Assembly (NCBI GenBank): GCA_022605405.1
Contig: JABYQQ010000011.1
Span: 1,550,001-1,614,000 of the forward strand
Length of the DNA stretch: 64,000 nucleotides
Source: Earliella scabrosa
Taxonomy: Eukaryota; Basidiomycota; Agaricomycetes; Polyporales; Polyporaceae
Direction: 5' to 3'
The first letter of the stretch is position 1. Each line of letters opens with the position of its first letter. Positions 42,701 through 51,825 of the stretch are shown in pieces. Both the position numbers and the translations under genes were made by a program. The notes below the pieces were generated by a model. It worked only from the letters and a program-made list of their open reading frames with translations. It did not search any database and had not been told where the DNA came from.

Positions 42701-45309
42701 CCGTTCGTTTCAGTCACTTCTGCCCAATCGATCATCAGCCGTGCCAGCTGGGTATGGTCGTGAATGCGGCGCCCTGGGACAAAGCCCGCTTGCGACGGGT
42801 GGACCAGGTCATTCGCCACACTCGCGAGGCGTAGTGCCAGGATTTTGCTGAACAGTTTGTAGTCCGTGTTCAACAGTGTAATGGGACGATAATTCGCAAT
42901 TTTCGTGAGCTCTCCTTTCTTGTATATCGGGGACATCCATCCCTCGGAGAAGCTTGTACGGGCTGACACTCCGTGCTGTCGGACGTCTTCAAAGACTAGG
43001 TGCATCATCCCTACAACGTCAAGCGGGGCTCTGCCCTCAACCCGTGAGTCCTCCTTGTATCTCTCGTGCAGTATCTTCCACAGCTCGTATGGGAGCCCGT
43101 CAAGACCTGGGGCGGACCCGCTTTTGGAGAATTTGAGCGCCATTTCGCACTCTTCCCTCGAGATCGCCTCGCCCATCTCGTCAGCCTGCTCCTCCGTTAG
43201 AGCGACATGTATTGCGTTCAGCGCGGAACGTATGTCGGCTTCACGCTGGTCGGGCGGTTTGACTGATTCGTCATCTGCCTGTACTTTGTAGTGATAGTTG
43301 CGAGCCATCTCTGCCATCTTCGGCGAGCTTCTTTCAACCTCCACGTTTCCCCCTCGCTGGGTCTGGGTCTCTCGTTCGAAGCCAGGGATCAGCTCACGCA
43401 TCACTTGCGGCCTGTGGAGCTTGGACCAATACTTCGACGGCCGTTCGCCCTCTACTCGGTGCCTAGCCCTTGCATTCTGTTGCAACTGCTTGTAGCGCCG
43501 CTGCTTCAGCTCGCCTATCCGACTCATCAGTCCTTCGGTTTCTTTCGCCCTGTCATTCGAGCCTGGCGTCGAGCTATTCTGGAGCGCTTTTAAGGCGGCT
43601 TCTTTCTCCGCAATCTCTGCTAGGAGCTTCGGGATGACTTGCTTTTCTTTCGCTCTCGCCATTTCCATCCAGTCCCTTTTCAGCTGCTGGAAGACCGTCT
43701 GGGGATTGTGCTCCTCCGAGCGCTGGCCCGTGTCCACTAGCCGTTTGATCTCCTCTATCGCAGCGAGCCCCTTACTCTTCATCCGTTTAGCGAGGGATTG
43801 GTTCTTCACCACACTCATAGGGAACACGGGCCTCCCCTTGCCCGTCATGGTTGCGTGCTGCGAGGTAAGGCTGACAGTCACCATTCTGTGATCCGTCCTG
43901 ATGCCCGACTCGCTGATAGACCATCCGTACGCTAGCTGGAAGAGCGTTCGGGTCACATAGATCCTATCGAGTCGCGAGCATATGGGATTTCCGCCATTCT
44001 TCGTGTGGAACGTGTAGTCGCGGTCGGTAGGATGCGTCGCTCTCCAGCCATCCAGGAACATGAGCCCTGCTGCTGTTTTCATGGTGTCAAGCTCCTCGAC
44101 TGAGGCGTCTGGCGGCTCACGCACTGGTAGCCTGTCTGCTGCATCCTCAATGTTGTTGAAATCGCCCGCCATCAGATCGGGCCGCGCCGCTGGGTGCGAC
44201 TCATAGTATTCTGTGAGCTTCTTATAGAAGTCGCACCGTTCTTGGACGCCCAACGATGTGGGCGCGTATATGCACAGTAGCTTTCTGACCTCTCCCCCCG
44301 CGCATCGTATTGACAGCTGTAGGGCTCGCCCAGGCACTATCACCTTCCGCGTCGCTCCCTCTGTCGACACAAGGCGGAGGTTCACAACTATTGCAACACC
44401 CTCCTTCTGCGACGGTCTGTCGGGGTGGGATGACGCGAAGATCCGAATCTTGCGAGGGTATATCCTGTGCAGCTCGTCAATTTGCGAGTCGAGGAGGTGA
44501 GTCTCCTGCAGCATCAGGATGCCAATTTTATGCTCATTCATCATCCGGTAGAGCTTCCCCCATTTGTTCAGGTCATCGTCTCGGCGTAGGTTGCCGAACC
44601 CATTCATATTGAGGGATGCGACTTTGACAGCTGTTTTTCTCGCTAGCTGCTCAGCAAATCTGCGCACCCGTCGCGACCCGCCTTGTCTCAGTGGGTCCTG
44701 TAGCCCGTCCGCTAGCTCTCCCCTCTCCTGGGCAGGCAGCTCCCCGGTTACGCCGTACAGGCGCGGGGTACCCTCCACGCGGACACCGCTGTGGGGGGGC
44801 TCGTCGGAGCCTAGTCCACCACCGTTTGTGTGTGGACTCCTTTGGCGCTGCTCTCCGTGCGTCAAGCCAGCGTCATTCTCTGGGTCCTCTCGCGATGTGT
44901 TGTCGCGAGTGGCATCCGAGGGGCCGTCGGGAGCCTGAGTGCGATCCCGGTGCCCATCCTGTTCGTCCCGGTCTAGCGGGTTCCTCCTGCTGTCCGATTC
45001 ACTAGTCCCATCCTCGAGCCGTGCAGCCGCAGGCGCGCCACCTAGCTCTCCGGAGATTAGTGGCGCTATTCCTGGTCCCGTGTTGATGCCGCCGTGTTGC
45101 TGCTGTAGCTGCCATGTCGTAGGTAGATTTGTCGTTGCAATGTAGATTCCATCTTGAGGCCTGCAAAACCCGCAAAACGTTAGTCCCGGAGAGTTGTCTG
45201 CACTTCCTCTCGAGCTCTCGCAGCGTCGGTTGGTCGTGCACAGGTCAGCAGGCTCCGGTAGGCCTACTTCCTTAATTGGGGTGTGTGCGTTGCATCCGTC
45301 GCTCCGCAC
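39778..45309 (-). CDS. LINE ORF2: APE endonuclease and reverse transcriptase, up to 1843 aa
   Basis: One unbroken frame. After a low-complexity N-terminus the APE-type endonuclease begins near 44620: KVASLNMNGFG, LMLQETHLLDS, MAGDFNN and TDHRMVTVSL. Reverse transcriptase follows, with YRPITLLNTDYKLFSKILA, GFVPGRRIHDH, QGDPLSCLLFDL and the active-site FADD at 42370-42381. Downstream, a segment beginning IVVAVAGRCEMEG and holding VYALADVAL and TAVLTDKCVLRAI looks like a degenerate RNase H fold. The C-terminus has a Cys/His cluster, CSHPQCRCTESMDHILFRC, near 40240-40300. The true start may lie downstream of the first ATG, since the first 200 residues are poorly conserved in appearance. Needed for target-primed reverse transcription. 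Confidence 0.93.
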   Translation of the reverse strand: MRSDGCNAHTPIKEVGLPEPADLCTTNRRCESSRGSADNSPGLTFCGFCRPQDGIYIATTNLPTTWQLQQQHGGINTGPGIAPLISGELGGAPAAARLEDGTSESDSRRNPLDRDEQDGHRDRTQAPDGPSDATRDNTSREDPENDAGLTHGEQRQRSPHTNGGGLGSDEPPHSGVRVEGTPRLYGVTGELPAQERGELADGLQDPLRQGGSRRVRRFAEQLARKTAVKVASLNMNGFGNLRRDDDLNKWGKLYRMMNEHKIGILMLQETHLLDSQIDELHRIYPRKIRIFASSHPDRPSQKEGVAIVVNLRLVSTEGATRKVIVPGRALQLSIRCAGGEVRKLLCIYAPTSLGVQERCDFYKKLTEYYESHPAARPDLMAGDFNNIEDAADRLPVREPPDASVEELDTMKTAAGLMFLDGWRATHPTDRDYTFHTKNGGNPICSRLDRIYVTRTLFQLAYGWSISESGIRTDHRMVTVSLTSQHATMTGKGRPVFPMSVVKNQSLAKRMKSKGLAAIEEIKRLVDTGQRSEEHNPQTVFQQLKRDWMEMARAKEKQVIPKLLAEIAEKEAALKALQNSSTPGSNDRAKETEGLMSRIGELKQRRYKQLQQNARARHRVEGERPSKYWSKLHRPQVMRELIPGFERETQTQRGGNVEVERSSPKMAEMARNYHYKVQADDESVKPPDQREADIRSALNAIHVALTEEQADEMGEAISREECEMALKFSKSGSAPGLDGLPYELWKILHERYKEDSRVEGRAPLDVVGMMHLVFEDVRQHGVSARTSFSEGWMSPIYKKGELTKIANYRPITLLNTDYKLFSKILALRLASVANDLVHPSQAGFVPGRRIHDHTQLARLMIDWAEVTETNGIIVALDQEKAYDKIAHDYLWRVLEAFGFPPTFVDMVKTLYARAETSVMINGVLSKPYKVYRGVRQGDPLSCLLFDLAIEPLSAMIRTSSLKGIDLPKCSEALKATLFADDTTTYLAEDDNFEVLQHILDTWCSAAKAKFNIKKTELLPIGSPAFRERVVTEYRERGTWNNCPRGVRMAADGEPVRILGGFFGNQVTQADIWSPRLAKIADTLDRWRLSNPTLEGRKHVIQMMAGGMTQYLTDVQRMPKDVEKRLVRSIRNFLWNDKANSPVSFDHVMLPVEHGGLGVLDIQARNEAIDLMWLKQYLTFGKDRPLLTWLADDLFARNPTKSCKIKDQRLRVNPFLQTWEPSIRRNALPPELTGMVKVARQHGLRLEALAPSRRIIRDLPMWESPVADTSKLRTLASRSRATSCLRETHKLVTVGDFEAMAALRSEPTHDRTRGAMCECDGCAGYRQQLGCQNPEACALRAEHFLNTLQPRWDPRGEHPEDYEEEVWCAIPEEERAAYFDRRVTTYGQTSDALRIFTDPEACPSAERLDMSVVDTDPEIVVAVAGRCEMEGQVSAEASFGVYESCDSAINTAGLVPEHDRQDCSTATVYALADVALRANDQAPLTAVLTDKCVLRAITVGSRKDEDEGYIRRNVSRKLRETKEVLRRRKAHTVLRAPPTDDPDPRVPCAEGLAEAGVSELQATPAGARETRLFALSGVKLSKLTQSLAYRAIRQRKAAKVKPRPRTETNLDEIRDGLEEACGRRPDDASIWRSLQSVHVLREAKSFMWMTMHDGYMVGTHWNRPGMGPELTERATCSHPQCRCTESMDHILFRCEAAGQAVVWNLLQGLWEGAGLPPVPLRWGTTLGAGCLAITTDDGKRRPWTEKLWAVLCSESLHLVWKLRCERVIQNEGAEHSEAEIENRWRAAVNARLTLDRRTAARAIGRKALNAERVAKIWGPVVEGLDRLPKEWVLDCGVLVGIKRGR

Positions 45310-45440
45310 ACTTGCTTATGGGCGCACAGTCCATCTATAGCCAGCCAGGTCCGAGTACATGAACACATACGAGGGGAGATGCGAGCGGTACATAAGCGAC
45401 GTGATACATATCATGCGCAGGCGCAGTCCATAGGCTACCG

Positions 45441-47033
45441 TCATCCACGAGCTGGGGCCTTGCCTTTGCCCTTGCCTCCCTTACCCCCGCTCTTGCGCCA
45501 TCCTCCGGCGTCAGCATTGCCATGGGACTTCTTCGGCTCCTTGGGCTTGGTCTCACCCTTTAGCAGCCCCAGGACGGCGTCCATTGCCGCCTGCGGGTTG
45601 CTCGGGCCGGGCGCCACGGGGCGCTGCTCGTCGGCTAGCCCCATGTCCGTTGGGGTGATCCCCCGCCAGCCCTTGGTCTTGGGGAGTGGGCAGTCGGCCG
45701 TACGATGGATGTCCGCCTTGCAGAGCTTGCACTCGATGAGCGGAGTGTGGAGCTTGCTGTCGTCGACGAACACGAACTTCTGGGTGTGGATGTACACCTG
45801 CGTTTTGCCCGCGCCGCAGATAGCGTCTAGCATAGCGCGCTTCAGGTCAGAGGCCTGCTTCGCCTTGGCGACGATCGGGCGCGCCATGAGGATGTAGGCT
45901 GGCTTTGGGCCATCCCGCGTGTCCGCCGTCGCCGGCTGAAGGTGGAAGGTGTCCGTGACCGTCTTGAAAACCTGGTCCCTAGTGCCTGTGTGGCCGATGT
46001 TGACGACGGCGTACCTCGTGATGAGGTCACAGTAGGGGCGGTTGGCCTCGAGCCGGCTCTTCATGTTCTCGAGGAGCTCGCTGCGGTGCGCGATGACGTC
46101 GGCGTGTGTCGCGCCTTTGGGGTTGATGCTCGGTCCCAACACGATCAGGAGCTTCCACGGTTGAGGCTCGTCTCCGGCGTAGAGGGAGTGGACGGAGAAG
46201 GAGAGGGAGGAGCTGATGGCGAAATGCTGCTGCCACAAGAGGAACTCACGGAGGACCCCCTCACGGTCATTCTCGAGGTTCACAAAGAAACCCCAGGGGC
46301 GCGCGTAGTTGTTCTTTGCCGTCTTGCTCCCCGGCTTGTCCGGCTGAGGGGTCTCCATTGTGACCTCGACCCCTTCGCCCCCGTAGATCGCGAACTGGAA
46401 GGAGGAGAGGACCTTCTCGAAGAACGGGACGAGGGTGTCCGCGTGGGTCATGAGCGCGCGTCCTCCGGCGTGGGGGAGGAAGAACAGGAAGTTCTCCATG
46501 TGGTCCGTGATCATCCTCCGCTGGTCGCTGTTGAGATTGCTCAACATGTCCCACTGGTAGACGAGGACGTTCGGGAAAGGGCCCTTGGTGAACTTCTCGT
46601 GGCCCGGGAGCGGCTGCTCGCGCGGCACCCAGGCGTTGGTGCGCTTGAAGTAGGGGTTTGCATACCGACAAGCAGACGCTGGCGCATAGGCGGCTTCGTC
46701 GTAGTCGGGGTTGTAAGGTTCCGTCCAGCTGGATTTGCTCAGCCACTCCTCATGTTCCGCCGTGGGGCTGGGAAGGTCCTTCGGCGCGTCATCCCAGGTG
46801 GACTGGGCCGTTCTGAGCAGGCGCTTGGGGGGCGGGGTACCGGTAGCAAGGGGGCTTACTGTGGCATCATCCGTGTTCCCCCTCTTCCTCTTCGTCCCAG
46901 TGTCTGATCCTCCGGTATCCTCCGGGCCGGCCGGAGTGACATCCATTCGGACGTCCTGAGGGGTGCGGGGCAGCGCCTCGGGGGCGTTGTTGGGTTGGGG
47001 AGTAGGGAGCGGTGCAGTGGGAGTAGTCTCCAT
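45441..47033 (-). CDS. LINE ORF1: nucleic-acid-binding protein with CCHC knuckle, 530 aa
   Basis: A single frame of 530 codons starting at 47033 (METTPTAPLPTPQPN). The N-terminus is Pro/Thr-rich with a basic patch (GTKRKRGN). The central region is globular with aromatic residues. Near the C-terminus a zinc knuckle C-x2-C-x4-H-x4-C is visible (CKLCKADIHRTADC), followed by a Gly/Lys-rich basic tail (GGKGGKGKGKAP). ORF1 proteins of this type coat the element RNA and act as chaperones during retrotransposition. It ends 131 bp before the first ATG of ORF2. Confidence 0.9.
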   Translation of the reverse strand: METTPTAPLPTPQPNNAPEALPRTPQDVRMDVTPAGPEDTGGSDTGTKRKRGNTDDATVSPLATGTPPPKRLLRTAQSTWDDAPKDLPSPTAEHEEWLSKSSWTEPYNPDYDEAAYAPASACRYANPYFKRTNAWVPREQPLPGHEKFTKGPFPNVLVYQWDMLSNLNSDQRRMITDHMENFLFFLPHAGGRALMTHADTLVPFFEKVLSSFQFAIYGGEGVEVTMETPQPDKPGSKTAKNNYARPWGFFVNLENDREGVLREFLLWQQHFAISSSLSFSVHSLYAGDEPQPWKLLIVLGPSINPKGATHADVIAHRSELLENMKSRLEANRPYCDLITRYAVVNIGHTGTRDQVFKTVTDTFHLQPATADTRDGPKPAYILMARPIVAKAKQASDLKRAMLDAICGAGKTQVYIHTQKFVFVDDSKLHTPLIECKLCKADIHRTADCPLPKTKGWRGITPTDMGLADEQRPVAPGPSNPQAAMDAVLGLLKGETKPKEPKKSHGNADAGGWRKSGGKGGKGKGKAPARG

Positions 47034-47563
47034 GGTCTGTATGAGGCGCGGTGAGGTGAGGTTGGTCGCGTCGCGCGGGGGCTTATATGCTGGGGGGCCA
47101 CTCAGGAGCCTTTGTTCACCGGGCGCATTGGTCGCCGCGTTTGTGGTCGCAGACGCATTGGTTCTGGGGCTTTGGGGCTTTGCCCCGGGGCACCCCGGCT
47201 TTGTCAGTCAGTACTCTGACCGTCAAAGCTGCAAGGGGACACCGTTTGTCCTTTTTGCGTGGTCGCCCGTTCGGGTTCCTTTGTCTCGGGTGGCGGCCAG
47301 CGCTAGCGCTGCGGGCTCGGGAGCGCGGCGAGTGGTTCACTCAACTGGGCTGGGGCTGTCGACATCGGCGGGCGCAGCGAGGTGGTCAGGGATCACCAGA
47401 GTCAGAGCGCGGCGGCTCTGTTTTCTCCCATCAGCGACGGTGAGATCGACCACTTACGGCTTCGTTGGAAGCCGCGCCTCGGACCCAGCATTTTGCCAGT
47501 GAGCCGCCGGGCCACCACAGGCGCGTGTGGCTCATGGTGGTGGTCCGGGTCCAAGGTCCTCCC
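47034..47563 (-). promoter_or_regulatory. LINE 5' leader, probable internal promoter region
   Basis: 530 bp between the 5' end of the insertion and ORF1. It is G/C-rich, has no ORF of its own on the sense strand and would have to carry the internal promoter of an autonomous LINE. Assignment is by position. Confidence 0.5.
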
Positions 47564-47578
47564 CCATCTATGTGACTT
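47564..47578 (+). repeat. LINE target-site duplication, right copy
   Basis: Perfect copy of 39526-39540 (ccatctatgtgactt) at the 5' end of the LINE. Confidence 0.9.
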
Positions 47579-47724
47579 GATAAACAAGTTGTATACGTTC
47601 GTTCAAGGAGGTCCGAGGTCATCAGCTATGATACATGCGCCATAACCCAAAGGCGGAGTGGATTTACATCTCGTACCAACGTCAACATCGTGATTCGTGA
47701 GGAAGAAAAGAAAGAGCGCCCTCG

Positions 47725-48718
47725 CTATGACGGTCCCGTACCCCGACTGCGCAGCGAGGCCTGCGAACGCTGCGTAACGGGTGTGCGCGCCGGCGCGGGC
47801 GGGGCAGAAGGGGCGGGAGTCGCAGGCGACGCCAGCACCGCCCCGAGTCCGTCCGCACTAACCTCCGTCACCCCAAACTCCATGTACGGCAGCTCTGGCT
47901 CCGCTTCGTCGCCCGTCGTCCGCCTCCCCATGTCCGCAAACGGCATGCTGATGAGCACCGAGACTCGAACCGTCTCTGGCAGCGGCTCGGGCGTAAGCGG
48001 GGGCTTCTCTGTCGAGTACACCGAGTTGCGCACACGCGAGGTGCGTCCCATCGTAGTCGTCGGGCTGGCGGGTGTTGATTCTGATGGCGCAGTCTGGGTG
48101 GTAGGAAGCAATGGTTCCCGGGGACGTCTCCGGAGCCACCGCAGCCAGCGGGAACGAGGGGAAGGCGGTGGAATGGGTGTGGTAGCAGGCGCAGCCGTGG
48201 GCGACGCCGGCTCCTCCTCGGCCTGTTCGGCGGGCGGTGGAGGGTTCGTCCACCTGCAAGATAGTGGCTGAACACGCGCAAAGTAGGTTCAGTTAGAGAC
48301 ATTCGACGTAGAAAAGGGTCGTGCCGCAGCGGGAACGCACCACCATCTTGTCCCAGTCGACGACGACGGCGCCGACGTCCGCACGCGCCCGCCCTTTCTC
48401 CTTCTCGTCGACCTTTTCCGTAGGTGCCCTCCCCTCTTCCGCTGTCCGTGTCTGTGCGTCCCCTTGCCCGATGTGTACGTCGTACATCGTCGGCCGTTCT
48501 GGCGGGCCGGCACGCGACCCAGGCGCGAACGTGCCGTTCGCAATCGCCTGTGCAATTGCGGCGCGCTGCCGTCGGCGTAGGACCCAGGTCCGCGCGATGA
48601 TGGTGCCCGAGACGACGAGGAGCAGGACGAGCGTCGCTGAAATGAGGACAGCCTCAGATACGGTTTTTGGAATCCCAGACATGCTCCGGGGTGGTTGCGG
48701 GTCGTCGGACGTGGACAT
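47725..48718 (-). CDS. Single-pass membrane protein, paralogue 2 (about 306 aa)
   Basis: Exons 48718-48341 and 48267-47725, phase-0 intron; the donor could be one codon earlier. The protein has a single hydrophobic helix (AVLISATLVLLLVVSGTII), a basic stop-transfer (VLRRRQR), the motif TMYDVHIGQGD, an acidic linker ending WDKM at the intron, and a Pro-rich tail that contains LPYMEFGVTEV. All of these recur in the same order in the protein at 38131-38841. The second exon is longer here, with an extra Ala/Pro-rich C-terminal extension of about 40 residues. No catalytic motif. The two genes are probably an old tandem pair now separated by the LINE. Confidence 0.65.
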
Positions 48719-49124
48719 GAGAGCGGATTAGCGTTTAGCGTTCATAAACAGGTGGTCGTGAGCGGGGTCGTGAGCGAGTCGTCTAGGGGGAGCGGGGATG
48801 GGGAGGGTAGGATAGGGCGGCAGCGACGCATGAGGGGTCAAAAGGAAGAAAACGCGACGAAGACGATTCGAGCAGGTATGTATACACACACCCTTTTCTC
48901 GACGATCACCGACAGGCGCAGTGCGTACGACACTCTAATCGCACTCGAACCGCCGCTCGCAGCCCAGCCCGCGCAGTGACGCTGGTCTTTGACCCAACGC
49001 GTGCCACCTGATTCGCCCGGGGCCCTCTTACTGCCCCGAACGCATAGGGTTTCCGCGCAATCCGCGAATGTCCACGTCCGCACGTAACGCGACACCAGAC
49101 GAAGAAGGCAGGAGTTTGCAAAAC
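48719..49124. other. Intergenic, 406 bp
   Basis: Promoter side of the membrane protein gene. No gene recognised. Confidence 0.35.
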
Positions 49125-49538
49125 TCACCTAGAAAGGTGTACACTGCGGACAACAAACGATCCGTCTCTCAGCAACGGCTCCATACAGATCACTCGAGCG
49201 CAGACAGCAGTCGGAGGGACCGGACTTACAGTACAAAGACGCAGATGACGTCAGCTCTGGCGCCGTGCCAGGCGGAAAGTTGTTCTGGTTTCCGCGGGGA
49301 GGCATCGACCGCACGGGCGGCGAGCTCGAGGACGTCCCGGAGGGCAAGGAGGACGAGGGCGCCGTCGACGACATCGCGGTGACGAGACAAGGCTGGAAAC
49401 GCAGAGCGTGTCAGCAAGACAGGGTGGGGAAGGGAACCCGGAAAAGACCACGCAGCTGTGAGATTCAAAATACGACGCTCACGACTCGTGCTTACATGAG
49501 CGACGGCGCTGTCTGCGTTCGTCACGACCTGTGCTCAT
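49125..49538 (-). CDS. Small hypothetical protein, 74 aa
   Basis: Exons 49538-49496, 49392-49230 and 49143-49125 join in phase (phase 1, then 2), with strong donors (gtaagc and gtaagt). The product has a basic N-terminus (GRDERRQRRRS) followed by an amphipathic helical segment (DVVDGALVLLALRDVLELAA) and a hydrophobic end. No family recognised. Small size and lack of homology leave it doubtful; the consistent splice phases are the main support. Confidence 0.3.
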
Positions 49539-50680
49539 GTTGATGGAGACCCCGACGCCGACAATAGAACCGCAGCAGCGTTCGTCGGATGTGGATGGGA
49601 GTCTTTGCGAGGATTGCGATGGCGGGCTACAACAGTGGGAACTGGGGTGAGAGTGCAAGGACGAGTACATACGCGGATCAGGGGGTAACGCTGCACCCGG
49701 CTGGCGCAATGGGAATACCCAAAGGTCGGGATGAGATCGCGTTGCTTACGCAGTCGCGAACGTGGGAGTCGGTATGCTGGAATGGGATACGAGAAGCCGT
49801 CGTCGGTACGGAGGTTGTCTGACCGTCAGCGGGTCTCGAGAGAAGGTTCTCATGTTGCGTTGCACGACGGTCGTCGCTAAAGCGTCCGACGCTCGCAGCT
49901 CGCGTGCGGAGATGTGTCTGACGGATTGTGAGCATGTCAGTACAGACACACGAGTAGTGAACAGACCGCACATGTAGTCTGATATTTCAATCTCGGAGAG
50001 TGGCTCGGATTGCGTTTCCAGTCGTGCTGGAGAGTTCAAGGCCGCTCGCAGTCAGACTTGAAGTTGAGCTATGAGAAGTCAGCAGCCGGCAACGTCAAGC
50101 GGTACGCAAGAAGCTCCGTCAACTGGAAACAGATGTCATGACATCTGCGCGTCAAGGTGTCTCTGGGAAGAGTAAACACAACAGCGCTGCTGCTGTCATA
50201 CCTGAGCCCAAAGTGATCAGTCACCTGTCGGAGGACATTGCTAAATACTCACCGTTTCCAGCAGTGGAATACTCCCCGCGGAGAGATGACAGCCATACAG
50301 CTTGAGCTCTAATGCAGCGTAAGAGCACACCTTGCAAATCAGGTCGCATCGTCCTGGTTGCGCCTGAAAGCGACTTCTGGGTCCGGGGGTGTGGAAAACA
50401 TGGAAAGACCACTGATACAGCTGCTGTTGCTCGACAGGTGAGCACGTAGGATACATACATGACTAAGACTGGTGATCTATTCACAGGAAAGCGACATCAA
50501 TGCGAGAAAACATGCGGCGACGGATTACAATATGAGCGTGCTTCGAATCCCAATCCGGAGGCGGACATTCGCGATACTTTTGCTTGGGCGGAGCCGCGGG
50601 CAACTCTTACTGATAGATGAAGTTGTATCTGGGAGTGCGAATGGTGAGCACTAGAAGAGAGAAGGTAGCAATATAGGAAC
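49539..50680. other. Intergenic, 1.1 kb
   Basis: Lies between the small hypothetical gene and the 3' end of the CFIm25 gene. Frames are short and unconvincing. Nothing supported. Confidence 0.4.
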
Positions 50681-51646
<966 letters not shown>

Positions 51647-51825
51647 GGTGGAAGTTTGGCGGTGAGGTGAATATGGTCCGTCTCGTCGTCGTCGGACGCG
51701 TCGAGCTCAACTCCTCCCTCGGCAGTACAGCGTGACGGCGTGTTACGTCACAAACAAGCGTGACAAAGTCACGCCAAATTTCCTAAACGCGGTACCGCGT
51801 GCACCTTGGGCTGGTCTCGACGACC
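51647..51825. promoter_or_regulatory. Shared bidirectional promoter of CFIm25 and RRP6
   Basis: Only 179 bp separate the two start codons, so both promoters must overlap here. The right half contains several GTGAC/GTCAC motifs, including ttacgtcac near 51743 (CRE-like) and a perfect dyad at 51758-51774. No TATA box was seen. Confidence 0.7.
51758..51774. promoter_or_regulatory. Perfect dyad gcgtgac-aaa-gtcacgc
   Basis: Two 7-bp arms without mismatch around a 3-bp spacer, 51-67 bp before the RRP6 ATG. A further GTGAC...GTCAC inverted pair lies just to the left (51732-51751). Such symmetry suggests binding of a dimeric regulator; identity unknown. Confidence 0.55.

Larger units (their letters stand above)
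39541..47563 (-). mobile_element. Full-length LINE retrotransposon, 8.0 kb
   Basis: Delimited by a perfect 15-bp target-site duplication and a 33-nt poly(A). On the minus strand it has about 530 bp of 5' leader (47034-47563), ORF1 with a zinc knuckle (45441-47033), a 131-bp gap, ORF2 with endonuclease and reverse transcriptase (39778-45309) and a 3' UTR of about 200 bp. The two-ORF layout with an APE-type endonuclease, a reverse transcriptase and a C-terminal RNase-H-like region is compatible with the I/Tad group of LINEs; clade assignment needs a tree. Both ORFs are unbroken, so the copy may be competent. Confidence 0.92.
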
